Source: Cryptomeria japonica (lineage: Eukaryota > Streptophyta > Pinopsida > Cupressales > Cupressaceae). Taken from it: 64,000 nt of DNA. Location: contig NC_081405.1 of NCBI RefSeq assembly GCF_030272615.1, positions 20,282,047-20,346,046 on the forward strand. The letters run 5' to 3'. Position numbers and translations under genes: made by a program. A model generated the notes under the pieces. That model was not told the DNA's origin. It did no database searches and saw only the letters and a program-made list of their open reading frames with translations. Positions 1 through 11,830 of the stretch are shown in pieces (positions within the stretch are counted from its first letter, which is position 1; every line of letters begins with the position of its first letter).

Positions 1-181
1 TTTTACCCCAATGGTTGTTAATTGGATTGGTTTGGTTTGGGAAAATCTATTTATGTATATCTTCCTATGTCACTTGATTTGACTTGTAAGATATTTATCA
101 AGTTCTTACTAGTGAAACCATGATCCAAGTGCTTACTTGTAAGAACAATAGGGGGTTGTTGCATAGTATAGCAACAGGTTG

Positions 182-1222
182 CTATAGAGGAGTGTCATCA
201 GGAGCAGAAGTAGTAGGTGTAGAGAAGAACTGCAAGTCGAAGGCACCAGGGATTGAATCCAAATCACTTAGAGCCACATGAGTTGAATCTTCATGGATAG
301 TAGTAGCATCAACAACATCATTGGTGGAGGGTGATTCATCAGCCGAGTCAGGAGCATAAATAGTCAAGTGATCCAAGGTGGCATCCTTCCACCAAGTAGA
401 CATCCCCTTGTGACGCGAGAGGGAGAATTTCGACGCCAAATTACCTGTGGCAAAACATTTTCTGCAGCAAAAGGGGAGGCCTTCAAAATCCAGTGGTTGA
501 GTCCAAGACCTATCCCCAACCATAAGGACCACATCCACAGGGAGAGGTGAGGAAATGTCAATATCCACCAGGATGCAAGAAAAGGTGGAATGACACATAG
601 AATTTATGGCATCTCAGTCATCAAGAAATGGCAAATAGAGTTGCTAATGACCTCATAGTAAGATTGTTCCCAAAAGTGGAGAGGAAGATTCAAAAGTCGA
701 ACCCAAACTGGATGCAAATTGAGCGGTTCAGTAAGGGGATTGAAAGAGGTAGTATGGAGCTTAACAAAGAAGGAGTGAACTCCCCAGGCCCACATCTTAC
801 CCAAAATTTGGTCACAATTAGCAGAAGACCTAAAAGAAGCAACGAAAAAACCTTTAGCACAAGGAAAGAGTTCAATATTTTGAGCAACCAGAAGCTTCCA
901 TGAGTTACTCACCCAAGAATGAAGACCTGGTAAAGATGGCCAAAGCCTTGAGAATCTGCACACTAGAGCACAACTTCGATAAAACCCAGTGTTGTCTAAA
1001 ACATCATATCCACAGGCCACCACAGGGGAGGACTTGGCACAGGGAAGAGGACAAACCCCTTTGGAGGGTTGGGCAATAGATCTGGCCACATGAGCAAAGT
1101 TGTGTTTCCCAACAAAGGAAGGTCGAGGTAGAGCATTAGCATCCACAGTAGGGTTGCCATCAGCATCACCCAGCCGAGAGGAATCGCTAAAAACCCGAGT
1201 ACCCGCATTTCAGACACCATGT
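182..1222 (-). pseudogene. LINE ORF1 remnant: DUF4283 domain plus zinc knuckle (copy 1)
   Basis: Minus-strand translation in two frames (1146-604, then 598-182) gives the nucleic-acid-binding ORF1 protein of plant L1-like LINEs. The DUF4283-like core contains NPLTEPLNLHPVWVRLLNLP and LHFWEQSYYEVI, then the strand DVVLMVGDRSW and the segment GLPFCCRKCFATG. The knuckle has lost its histidine and last cysteine (C-x2-C-x4-N-x4-F), so it could not bind zinc normally. A frameshift near 600 separates DUF4283 from the knuckle. A Ser/Asp-rich tail ends at 182. No ORF2 is visible in the remaining 181 bases to the window edge. Confidence 0.8.
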
Positions 1223-1264
1223 TCCAAATGTTATTTAATGAAAGATGTTAGAATATACAAATAT

Positions 1265-1433
1265 AGCATTTCTTGAGTAATTTATGAAGTAAATAGATAA
1301 AAATATAGTTATACATTGTCTATTATTAAATAATATTTTTCATATTATTAAGCATTTCTTGAGTAATTTATGAAGTAAATAGATAAAAAAATAGTTACAT
1401 ATTGTTTATTATTAAATAATATTTAAAAAATTA
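1265..1433. repeat. 86-bp-period tandem duplication, AT-rich
   Basis: The block beginning agcatttcttgagtaattta at 1265 recurs at 1351 with a few substitutions and a small indel. Two copies only, in non-coding AT-rich DNA beyond the 5' end of the LINE ORF1 remnant. Confidence 0.75.
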
Positions 1434-1669
1434 ATATTATTAACTAATAGATGTAAATTTTATTTATTTTATTATTGAGTATTTTAATCCCAAACTCTAA
1501 TGTTTTCTCGATTTCATTTTTTCAATCAATTAACATTGACTAAGGTACGATAAAATAAAATAAAATTGCATTAAGCGATCCACAATTCTTTAACTAAAAA
1601 TTATGTCATCTATTAAATAGATAATAAATAAAAATTTTAAATGACACGAAATAAATTTGCACTATATCT

Positions 1670-1782
1670 CCTTGTGTCATCTTGTCTTCCACGCCCAAGC
1701 AGGGCCTCAAGTAGACTCGAACCCAAGACCTTCCATGTAGGAGGCTCACAGCTAACCGCTGCGTTGTGGGGTCATCCCCATT
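1670..1782 (-). mobile_element. tRNA-derived SINE-like segment
   Basis: On the minus strand the segment starts TGGGGATGACCCC and has an A-box-like stretch (CGCAGCGGTTAGC, 1751-1763). A near-perfect pol III B box GGGTTCGAGTCT follows at 1713-1724. A and B boxes are about 40 nt apart, as in tRNA-headed SINEs. The 3' body ends in AT-rich sequence toward 1640. It does not read as a complete tRNA: there is no convincing anticodon arm or acceptor pairing after the B box. Ends and target duplication were not resolved. Confidence 0.55.
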
Positions 1783-1869
1783 ATTGTTCACAATTATTGA
1801 TAGAAAATATTTTTGATATTTCAAAACAAATAGAAGAAAAAATATACATTAGAAAATTTGGTCAAACTA

Positions 1870-3600
1870 TTTTAACTCCAACATCTTTATTTATTACTCA
1901 CTAATAAAACCTAAGCGATGCATTAATATTCTCCCTCCAACATAAATAATACGTTGCATTTGAACATGAGGCAGAGACCTTGACTCAATTGATTAATGCA
2001 TCATGTTACTGACAAAATGTCACAAAATACTGACAAAATAAATCAAATTAAACAAAATCAGATCACTTCTCTCATTTCATTCTTCCTAGTCATCATCAAA
2101 GAGACTGAAACTCATACACCAACATCTCCCACTCAAGCAAGAAATGAAAAAATATTCCTCCAAGCTGACCTCATAAAACACATATACTTGTAATCAATAG
2201 TGAAACCCCAACATTATTGCTCACTCATGACAAATAAACAAGATGGTGTACCTAACACAACCAACACAACACAACTTTCCTTGTGCTTTTTATGGAGAAA
2301 ATGTGTTTTTTTTAGCCCAAGCTTTGTGGCCACGTTTGCATGAAACAAAGAAAGGGCAATCACTCCCAAATTTTGAATGATGTGAATTGACTTAAATGGG
2401 CCCCATCAAGAGAAGAAAACTTTTATTGTATGACCTTTATTTCCTTCACAACCGACCATTTCATTTGTCTTCTATATACCTAAGTCTATGAGGAAATCAA
2501 TTGGACATGCATTTCACATTATTTTATAAGGAAAAAATCTTAATCATTGGGCTAAAAGATTCTATTAAATGCATAGTTTATTTAAGAGATCTGATGGGTG
2601 ATTATTATTATTATTATATAATAGTGTCATCAAAAGAACATAACTGTCTTGTCTTTGTCTGTATTGCTAATTTGTTCCATTTTCAACTCAATACTTTAGA
2701 CATGATTATAACATACTTTGAAAATTTACAAGTGCATTATGCTCCATGGTATGTGTAGATTGTGACTGTGATGCAAAATTTAAATTATCTTTGCACATGT
2801 GTAAATTAAATTAATAAAAATGTTATTAAATTAATTTAATTTAATTTAATCATATAGAGTTGAGAAATGATAAAAGATAAATAAATTTATCTTAATAGAA
2901 GAAAGTATAAAGAGGACAAAGAATATGGAATCCAGTTTTGACAGCTGTAATATGAATCTTAGATGTCTCACAATAAAAGTGTAATCTTGACATTATCACA
3001 ATCATGATAAGGTTTGTATTTTAATAGAAATGTCTTTCATTATTGTAGGTATTGTTTAGATATTAAAATATATAGAAATTAAATAAATTGAAGAAATTGC
3101 TAAAGAAATCAAAGAGGGGTTCGGAATGTATAACTAAAAAATAATCTATCAAATTTTTATGCGAATGTGAGAAGGGGGTGACTACATTGTCAAATAAGCG
3201 TCTCTAAGATTGAACTAAAATTTGTGAATACTAATAAATCATATGTACAAATTATTGTTCTATTGTGTCATAAAAATAATTACAAGAATAATAATAAATA
3301 TCTATTAATATTCTTGTGTGTGGAAAGGAAGTAAGGTAATAACATGATCAAAATGTAAATATTAAGCATTCAATACAATGTTTATAAATTAATAAAAAAG
3401 TTCTCCTTGATATTAGCAAGTGCCTCTTATTGATGTTGAATGTATTCTTCACTTGTTTGAACCTTTGGGTGTGCCCACAATGGAAAGGTGGTTAATGACA
3501 ATCAAAACCCATATAGTACAAAAATCCTAGAGATATTTGGATGTAATATGGAAATAAGTGTTATACCACTAATTTACTAGTCATGACCTTTACATCCATC
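1870..3600. other. AT-rich non-coding stretch without a recognised gene
   Basis: No supported coding region. A short (TTTAA)n run lies at about 2824-2850. An open frame at 2501-2758 shows no recognisable motif and is probably chance. The right end merges into the decayed Ty3/gypsy element. Confidence 0.5.
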
Positions 3601-3649
3601 TCTCTTGTTTATCCAGAAACTTTGGAGATTTAACCCTCAGTGCATTTGT

Positions 3650-4400
3650 TAACTATCTTGGTATGTCCATCTAATTGGGGATGATATGATGAACTATAAT
3701 CAAGCTAAGTTACTGAGCATTAAAATAGGTCAATCCATAAATTACTTGAAAATATAAGATCATGATCACTTACTACGAATTTTAGAGTCCCACACATTTT
3801 TTAAAGGGTTTCCTATAATGCTTACTACAAGTAGGTGTACCAAAGCATAAAAATGCTTAAATTTGGTGAGACAATCCACAACAACCATGAGGACATTTTT
3901 CCCTTAATATCTAAGAAAATCTGTGTTGAAATCTATGGATACCTTCTCCCTCCTCTAACTTGGAATAGATAAGAGTTGTAGAAGACTTGGGGTCTTAATT
4001 GACTCCCCTTTATTTTGCTAGCATAATATGCATTCTGCTACAAATTTTTGAATATCCCTTTTGAGCCACTCCCAAAAAATATTTATTTGATTCTATGGTA
4101 AGTCTTCAAGAATATAGAGTGCCCACCTACTAGAGAAGTGCATGTAATTATTTCAACACCTTAAACTTCAGGGTTGACATAGATACAACCTATCATTGTA
4201 CCATAAAGTATTTACTTTCCATACAAGTTTATCTTTAGGAAACATTTAAATCTTATTGTAGTTTCTCAACAAGAGTCTAAGTATCCATGTCATCCCACTC
4301 TTCTCATGCATCATTCATCTAATATTCCTACAATATGTAAATGACATACAATAGTGATTCTAAATAGAGCATCAACCATAACATTCTCATTTTCTTATAT
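3650..4400 (-). pseudogene. Ty3 integrase remnant
   Basis: Minus-strand fragments include a zinc-finger-like ECILC, and a core start similar to VSIDFNTDFL with a following Lys-rich stretch. The position after RNase H fits a Ty3 integrase. The frame is too decayed to place the DDE triad. Confidence 0.55.
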
Positions 4401-4439
4401 ATGATTCAAAGTCACATCCCAATATATTTGTCACCCATT

Positions 4440-6250
4440 TTTATTGTTCATCAAATGAAAGCCTCTATTTGAAGAAATATTTGAGACTGTCACAGTCTAT
4501 ATCTACCTTAAAGTGTTTTCTCATTTGATATGACCTCCATTATTTGATTGGATGCAAGATAACCAACATTTCATTCTTATAAACTAGCTCCAACAAAATA
4601 TTATGTTTGAGTTGGTAGCTCTAAAATAATATGGGTCTTCCTTCTTACATGAGTATTTCTCCTATGCAATGTCCTAAAGCATATATTCTTCTTCAACAAG
4701 GTTTTGCGAGGCTAAGCCATGCTACTATAATTATTTACAAATTGGTGATAGTAACCTATAAGCCCTATGAAACCTTATAGGTTTTTTAGGGTCTTAGGAA
4801 ATTTTCATTCTACAACAACCTCAACATTATGAACTCCCTTATGTGAAACAATATGACCTAGGTACTTCACTTCTTTGACTTCGCACTCATTTGGACAACC
4901 TAGCGTAATGTCCAAACTTTATTTACATGTTGCAATTTTTCCTCTCACATTTTTTATATATTAAGATGTCATCAAAAAATACCTAAACAAATTTATGCAA
5001 AAGTGACTCAAAGATAGAGTTCATAAAGCTTTGAAATGTAAATGGTGCATTTGTACGACCAAACAGTATTACAAAAAAAATCATAATGCCCCTCATGGGT
5101 TCAAAAATTTATCTTATATAAATCATAATATTTAATTCTTATTTGATGATGATCAAAATGAAGATCAAGGAATAAATGACACAATAAATCTCATCTAATA
5201 AATCATCAAATGTTTTTTTATTAAAAAAGTAGTGTTAACTAGGGCATTGACCCTTAACAAAAAGCAACATCAAGAGAGATGATGTTGGAAGAGAACCACA
5301 ACCCAAAGGCAGAAAGAAACAAACACATGAACCTAACCAACCAAGGAACAAACTCCACTCAAGGGGGAGATGAGCCACCCAAACCCCCACGAGGGGGGGT
5401 ATGGGGCAGGGGAGAATATTTCTCCTTGCGCCTACAAGCAACCATAGACTAGGAAATGCTAAGCTCAACCAAAAGGGCCCCCGCAGGGTCAACAACACTA
5501 GAGACAGTAGAAGGTTGGAAGAGGGTCGTAGGGGGCTATAGAACATCAACAACAAGTTGTGACAAAAAAAACTAGCAGGAGCAAATCCAACAGCAAGAGA
5601 GGGTTGCAAGACAAGAGAAGCGGAAGTGGGGACCTTCGAAGATGAGGCCACAAAACATCAGTAGGAGCAACAGGAGTCGTGGGGGGCACGACAACATCCC
5701 CATGGGAGGAGCCAACAGATGCAAAATTCGTAGCATGTACTGTTAAGTGGTTAGCAGTAGCATTTCATCCACAAGGTAGAAACCTTTTGGTGTTGTGGAG
5801 AAGAGCAACTCGAAGCAAGATGGCCAATAGAGAAGCACCTTTTGTAGCAAAAGGGGAGGCCTTCAAAATCTAGCAGTTGTGACCAAGGCCTATCCCCCAC
5901 CATAAGAACCACATCACCCGAGGGAGGAGCAGAGATGTTGATATCAACAAGAATGCGGGCAAAGGTAGTGTGTTCCATTGACGACATAGCATCATCGACT
6001 TTCAGAAAACAACCAATAGAGTTATCGATTGCCTCACAGCAAGAGTGCTCCCAGAAATGAAGAGGGAGATTGATGAGCCAAACCCAAACTGGATGCACAT
6101 TAAGTGGTTCAGTGAGAGGGTTGAAAGAGGTTGTCCAAGGCTTGATGGAGAAGGAGTGCACTCCCCTTAAATCATCAATTGTTGACATAAGAGGTCACAA
6201 ATCTTTTTATATTGTACTCATTGAGCTCTTGATAGTTAGGACACTCCTCC
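4440..6250 (-). pseudogene. Ty3 reverse transcriptase and RNase H remnant, split by a LINE insertion
   Basis: Upstream of the insertion (6250-6179) the frame ends with STIDDL. After the insertion it resumes at FDDLLDEIY, then a shifted DLHFDHHQIR, THEGHY, LFGRTNAPFTFQ and the catalytic FFDDILIY motif near 4960-4985. Further on come EVKYLGHIVSHKGV, then GFIGLIGYYHQFVNNYSS, and the RNase H segment HFKVDIDCDSLKYFFK and SFDEQ-KWVTNILGCDFE (4410-4500). At least eight in-frame stops. Identity as Ty3 RT-RH is firm. Confidence 0.85.
5210..6178 (-). mobile_element. LINE ORF1 retrocopy inserted in the Ty3 RT (DUF4283 plus zinc knuckle, copy 2)
   Basis: The body is flanked by an 11-bp direct repeat TAAATCATCAA (5199-5209 and 6168-6178). 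On the minus strand it ends in an A-rich tail (T-run at 5212-5219), the signature of target-primed reverse transcription. It encodes the same ORF1 as copy 1: NPLTEPLNVHPVWVWLINLP, LHFWEHSCCEAI, DVVLMVGDRPWSQLLDFEGL, then CYKRCFSIGHLASSC, where the first knuckle cysteine is now Tyr. A Pro/Ser-rich tail follows at 5651-5235. There is no ORF2 between ORF1 and the A-tail, so the copy carries ORF1 only. Confidence 0.85.
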
Positions 6251-6619
6251 AAGTGTGAAATTTATTGAATGCCATTACCATTGTAGAGATAAGAACTCTA
6301 ACTATGCTTAAAAATACTTGTCTCTAGCATCTCCCAAACCATATTACCAATCTTGCTTCTTTGTACTTATGGATACTTGTAACCTATCTAATTTTTGGTT
6401 GGTTGTCTTTCTAGTACTACTTGAACAACATGATCATTATATATTTTAGGAGGTAACCCTTTTGGCATCTCTCTAAAAACTAATGAGCTTAGCCTCAATT
6501 ACTTGTAGATCTAGTGGTGTAGAGGCGTTTAGGTGATATGCTTCTAATGAAAATAATTGGGTCACAAACTCGTCTACCTACTTGTTAAGTATCTTTTACA
6601 TTTGATAAAACCTTGCAAT

Positions 6620-7010
6620 GGAGACTTGGACACAACTCTCTCGATTCTATTATCTTTCCCTCTAAGTGAAAATGCATGAATAGATCCTTAAAGTTCATCT
6701 CAATTTTTCCTAATGCAGTAAGCCACTATAATCACAATATAATATTTATTGCACCCACGAAGATAGAAAACATAAGGCAATTGAGTTAGTAATCACCCGT
6801 AAATAATTTTTTGCTATGGTGTTTTCCCAAACAATTGATTGTATCCTCATTTGCAATCACAATTTGAAATGTTGGAGTTGGATATGTAAAATAATTCAAA
6901 CGGGAAACTAACTTCTTACTGATAAAGTTGTGAGTATTTCCTAAATATTTCAATACTAATAATCTCTACTTCCTCAAGAAACCAACTACCTTAATCATTT
7001 TTGGTCCTAT
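6620..7010 (-). pseudogene. Ty3 aspartic protease remnant
   Basis: The minus-strand frame reads LKYLGNTHNFISKKLVSRL followed by FQIVIANEDTINCLGK, the layout of retroviral-type protease (normally DSGATHNFI, then the VAN-G strand). The catalytic Asp-Ser-Gly has become Tyr-Leu-Gly, so the enzyme is dead. Several stop codons are present. Confidence 0.7.
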
Positions 7011-7130
7011 TGCTCGAGAATGCATTACAAGAAATTGTTGGTTGGGAATCTCATAATTTCTCACTTGGATCATTACCACTTTTAATATTTATCTTCATAT
7101 TTTTCCCCAATTAGCTCTTCAAGGTAGAGC

Positions 7131-7216
7131 AACATAATTTTTGCACTTATGTCCTCTAGCATATTTGCTCGCATAGTTAAGACATGACCATTGTACCCAT
7201 ATTTTTAACTTATTAA
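7131..7216 (-). pseudogene. Ty3 gag zinc-knuckle remnant
   Basis: Minus-strand translation contains CLNYASKYARGHKCKNYVAL, the pattern C-x2-C-x(n)-GHKC with the second cysteine changed to tyrosine. This is followed, as in Ty3 polyproteins, by the protease segment at lower coordinates. The frame is not continuous with its neighbours. Confidence 0.6.
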
Positions 7217-8349
7217 TATGGAAATCTAATAATCTAAAATTGGTAGAAACCTCCAAGAAATTTATCAAATTATAGTCTTAGGAGAAAATTGGTCGAAATG
7301 CTATTTTTGCAATTACTCCAATTCTATTCTAAATGAACTCAAATATGGATTGTAGTAGCTTCAATATTTCTTTGATCAACACTTTAGAAAACAATTTTTT
7401 TTTTGCCAAAATTGATGAAGATATGTGCTTCACAATTCGACCTCTTGAACTGAAAAATGCTTTGTTTCTTATATTATAGATGCTAAGATCATACTTTGAT
7501 ATGACTTGTAATGAGATAACTTGCACAAGAGAGAATATAATAGGACATATACCACAAATAATGGACAATACTTAGAGTAATAAGTCATTTTGAGGGGACA
7601 AATCTCCAAAATTTTCAAAAATGAACACAATTCACTATATAATGATCATGAACTAGTCATTAGTCCTTATGTATAGCATACTTATGTTTCTAGTATCACC
7701 TAAGCTGACTTAATTACATATATAAGACCGTATTCATGAATATATAACATAATTAAAAATTAAGATGAACATAACTCAATTATATGCATATTATAGAATT
7801 AAAAACATAACAAAATGAAAACAATCTACAAATATTAAATCAGAAAGTATTAAAATTAATTTAATTATTTTTATAAGTAATATCAAATAAAAAATAAACA
7901 ATAGTGTGGGAAGATAGAATAAGTATGCCATATAGAATGAAGATAAAATGTTGTGGAATGAAATGCCTAGTTGCTACAATAAAATGAGATTAGAATATAA
8001 TAATGAATGGTAAAGGCACAAGAATAAAATGGTGTAGCAAATAAAACAAAAATATTGTAATAACAATTGAAATAGTAGCATAAGGAATGCTATGGCGTGT
8101 GGAAATAAATGTAGTAGAAATTTTGTTTTCAAATTTGTGTTACCAAATCTTGAAAAACATGAAATAAATGCCAAAAGAATTTTAAAAAGTAGAAAGAGTA
8201 GTTGTAGAATGTGCATATTTGAATGCATATTGAAAATTGCCAAAAGTGGGTGTACTGCTCAAATAGAAGTTCTATGGGTATGAAAAATAAATTGTTGGGG
8301 TATAGAAAAATGTTGGTAAAAAGGATGTTCAATAATATTGGAAAAATGT

Positions 8350-10780
8350 TATAGGAGTTTGAGATGGTGACTGAAGGAGGTTTTCAATTTTTCGAATAAT
8401 CAAAAATATAAAATGATTGTATTTCTTAAAGATTTAGGTTATTCAAACATTTATATTATTATAAAGTCAACATTTAAAATGACATTTAGTTTCGCAAGGA
8501 CAATTGTTTTTTCGTGGTGCAACATCAAGCTCATTAGAATCACAATTAAAGATTATCACTAAAATAGAATATAATATAGTGCTAGTGATGTAATACCCAT
8601 CATAGAATCAATGTCATAAGGAGAAATAAATGTATGAAGAAGTCAAGTGAGAATATAAATGTCATAAGATATTGATTACGTGGTAACTTAGTTGGCAATA
8701 AATGGAACAAATATAACATTAGAAGGATATTCATAAGTAATATGTCATAACGTAAAAGAACACAAAAACATAAAAGGGGAGGAAAATGATTTATCATTAT
8801 TTTTTATTTTTAAATTTGAACATAAAAGGGGAGGAAAATGATTTATCATTATTTTTTATTTTTAAATTTGATGGGACATCAGCGTGACCGTGAAGATATC
8901 TACATGATTGCAACAACATTTGAGAGAATGTGAAAGCGATAAAGTATCAAGAGGTTAGGAAAGAGGGCTAAGGTAGGCCTTAGGACATTCTATAGAGACA
9001 ATGCTAAAATGAGCATAAAATGCAAAGTTAAAATTGCGAGGCATGCAATTTTTAATCATGTACAACACAACTTCTAATTTTAAAAATTATTTTATTGTTA
9101 ATAGTTGAACATCATTGAATTTGTAAAGTACTTCATAGTCTGGTAGTGCAATTCACCTTGTGAATCATGTTACCAATGCCTCATACTTGAGCAAACTTAT
9201 TGTCTAGTGAATTTGTTTTTTTAGTCTTGTTTTCTTTATAAGTGGTTTATTTCAATTAAATGTATCATCTGTAGAGGCAAGTTAAGCAATTATATGAGTT
9301 CGATCAATCTACTACTACAAATCTATATTTTATATAATATTTGAATTCACCAATATTGTATGGAATTGAGCTTAAAAAATATGGTGTTAGAAATTGCACT
9401 TTCTATAGTTTCTACACTATAAATTGCACTCATTTTAGTGTCTACTCTTGCAACATCTTAAGTTGCACCTTAGCTAATTGCATTAACCTTATTCGATCTA
9501 AAGTCCCAAATTGTGTCAATTATGATGATTTTGTTAAATTTTAAGTCCTTTTAAACATTTCACCTAATTTACTCAATATTTCAATTGTATTTTTTAGAGT
9601 CCAACTCTCAAACTCTAATGCCCATGTGCTAACATCAATGACCCCAAACTAGTATCCACCAAAAAGACAAAATAAAAAGATTAAAAAAAATCATAGAAAC
9701 TCATTCCTAACTCCCAAATAATCCATTAGTGGTGAGTCAATGTTGTGACTTCTTGAAGTGCCCATGTAATTTACTCCTTCCACTAAAAAAATGTTTTAAC
9801 TTCTCAATTTAATTTCTTATTGGCTCCAATGATGGCATCAAGCCTCCACCAATCTACTATGATATTTTCAAATTTCTCTCTTCTCTCAAATTAAAAATAA
9901 ACTAGTTTTCTTAAGGGTTCCTCTTTTTCTAATTTTTTTTAATCGTGCTAAGTTTTCAAATAAAATCTACCATACGTTATTCTCAAGACTTTTATGCTCT
10001 CAAATTCTGATAAATTTTCACTTACACCATTTGTATAATGTTTTGGGTCTTGATAGGATCTCTTATCAAGAAGTTTAATTCTTGTTTCTAATTTTAGATA
10101 ATATTGAAAATAGCAAGCCAAAGGGAATCTCAAGAGATCTATGGAGCAGACAAAAATCGACTTGCAGGATCTGCAGAACATATCTTAGAACTTGAATTAG
10201 CTTGAAGCTCAAGTTGTTGAGGCTCTGAAAAATCTTGGTTAGAGTTGTGTTTGTTCTTTTTTGTCTTGGTTGATTTGATCTAGTTTAGGTCTATGTTTTG
10301 AGTTTTTGCTAACAGTTGGCTATTGATTTGCTTGGTTTATCTTTATACCAGTGTTTTGTATATAGGATATTGGGATCCCTTCACAACCTGATTTTTCCTT
10401 AATCAAAAACATTGAAGATGGCAAACCATGATAATTATTCATTTCTACAAAAAAAACCCTTCCTAAGTTTATTGTGGTAAAATCTCTTCCCTAATCTTAT
10501 TGGTAAAATCTCTTCCCTAATCTTATTTTAGCTTTTATTATTGAAAATTAATTGTGTAGGTTTCTTGTTAAAAAATATTGAAGATCTATTTTGTAGCATT
10601 CTTAGATTTTTATTATTGATTGTTTTTTTATTTATAAGAATTGGGTTATGCTATTGAATTTTGAAAACTTCAAAATTTTCATCATTGTCTTCTCTTCTTG
10701 AGTTGAGAGAAGTAGAGTTGAAGCTTCTTTGTTAACCTTTTCCATTTACACCCTTCTCCTTGCTCTATTCCTAGAGAGAT
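8350..10780. other. AT-rich non-coding stretch
   Basis: No gene supported. Besides the 52-bp duplication at 8768, the unit tggtaaaatctcttccctaa of a 26-bp tandem duplication occurs at 10475-10500 and 10501-10526. Small open frames (for example 9341-9544) carry no recognisable motif. Confidence 0.5.
8768..8871. repeat. Perfect 52-bp tandem duplication
   Basis: Bases 8768-8819 and 8820-8871 are identical over all 52 positions (unit starts acataaaaggggaggaaaat). The absence of any mismatch in a region where everything else has decayed implies a recent duplication, or an assembly join artefact. Confidence 0.95.
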
Positions 10781-11830
10781 TTATTATTATTATTATTGAA
10801 GAAATGCAATAAAAAATTACAAGAAGACAGTCACCAAACTATCAAAGAAATTACAATATAATTGTCTGTAATAAAAACATATTGCAGCATTACAGATATT
10901 GACTATAGTTCTAATATAAATTGAGAACAAAAAAACATATTGAAACATCATAGAGATTGACTATGGTATGAACATTACATGATATTCCAATAAACAACTA
11001 GGTTGTCCCAAAATTACAATTAGCAAATCCAAAATAACAGAGTGGTTGAATCATGAAATATGAACAATAGGTAAACAATAGCCCAAAGATGAGAAAACCA
11101 ATTGAACATAAAGGAGTAGCAGTCATTTTTGCAAAAGAGGCCTAAGTCCTTGAAGTACACGAATCTTCTTAATTCTAAACAATTGATCAATCTAACATTT
11201 GATACACTGAATTTGAAAATCCATCTTTAAGCACTTCATGGAATCTGCCTCAATTGAGAGAAGAGAAAAGTAAGACAAATAAAAAATGTCAAAGTTTTAG
11301 AACTACAAATTTCTCATGAGCATTATCATTATTAAAAACTGCTTTACATCAAACTCTCCATAAATGCAATAAGATTGTTTGTTGAACTATAAACAATAAC
11401 AATATTTTGGAGCCCAATACACTTCTTTCTAATTAAGATTATGATAAAAAATAGCAGGCAAATAGTGAAACACAAAGTTCCACAATTTCTTAACAAACTG
11501 GGATGAGAGTTTTATAATTTCTTAATAAACTGGCATCCCCAAAAAGTGTGCCTCATATCTTCATATTTTTAGCAAAAAGAACAATTAGTGGATTGGACCA
11601 TAATGCATTTCAACCTGCCACTAACAAGCAACTTACAATGTATTATCTTTCAAGCCACTAATTATGCTTCTGAATTGATTCTTGATTTCTAAATTTGAGT
11701 GGAAAGTTTTGTCCAAAAATTTTCACTAAATTATCAATTTCATTTCATGTTCAAGCGAGATTTCATGGGCAGAATAGGAAGCAACTACAAATAATATTGT
11801 TTAAGGAAAAAAAAAAACAAAAAAAAAAGA
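10780..11830 (-). pseudogene. LINE ORF2 C-terminal remnant (zf-RVT) with (TAA)n tail
   Basis: Minus-strand translation at about 11640-11520 reads WKIIHCKLLVSGRLKCIM, NCSFC, then a stop and MRHTFWGCQFIKKL. This matches the zinc-binding reverse-transcriptase C-terminal domain (zf-RVT: W-ILH-LPV, C-x2-C, H-FW-C) of plant non-LTR elements. The rest down to 10800 is stop-ridden. A (TAA)n run on the minus strand at 10781-10798 may be the 3' tail. A poly-A stretch at about 11808-11829 lies at the upstream edge. Confidence 0.65.

Larger units (their letters stand above)
3600..8300 (-). mobile_element. Decayed Ty3/gypsy retrotransposon, internal region (minus strand)
   Basis: Read from high to low coordinates, the domains follow the Ty3 order gag knuckle, protease, RT, RNase H, integrase. 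This order separates it from Ty1/copia, where integrase precedes RT. Every domain has stops or frameshifts. The RT is interrupted at 5199-6178 by a LINE ORF1 copy. LTRs, primer-binding site and gag body (expected above 7220) could not be delimited, so the outer limits are approximate. The knuckle form (GHKC) is the one often seen in chromovirus-type Ty3 elements, but no chromodomain was found. Confidence 0.82.

Noticed and set aside
1690-1780. A genuine tRNA gene on the minus strand
   Set aside because: The B box is good, but the acceptor stem does not close after it and the sequence runs on into a SINE-like body.
2501-2758. 85-codon plus-strand frame as a small gene
   Set aside because: No motif, AT-driven composition, no conserved context.
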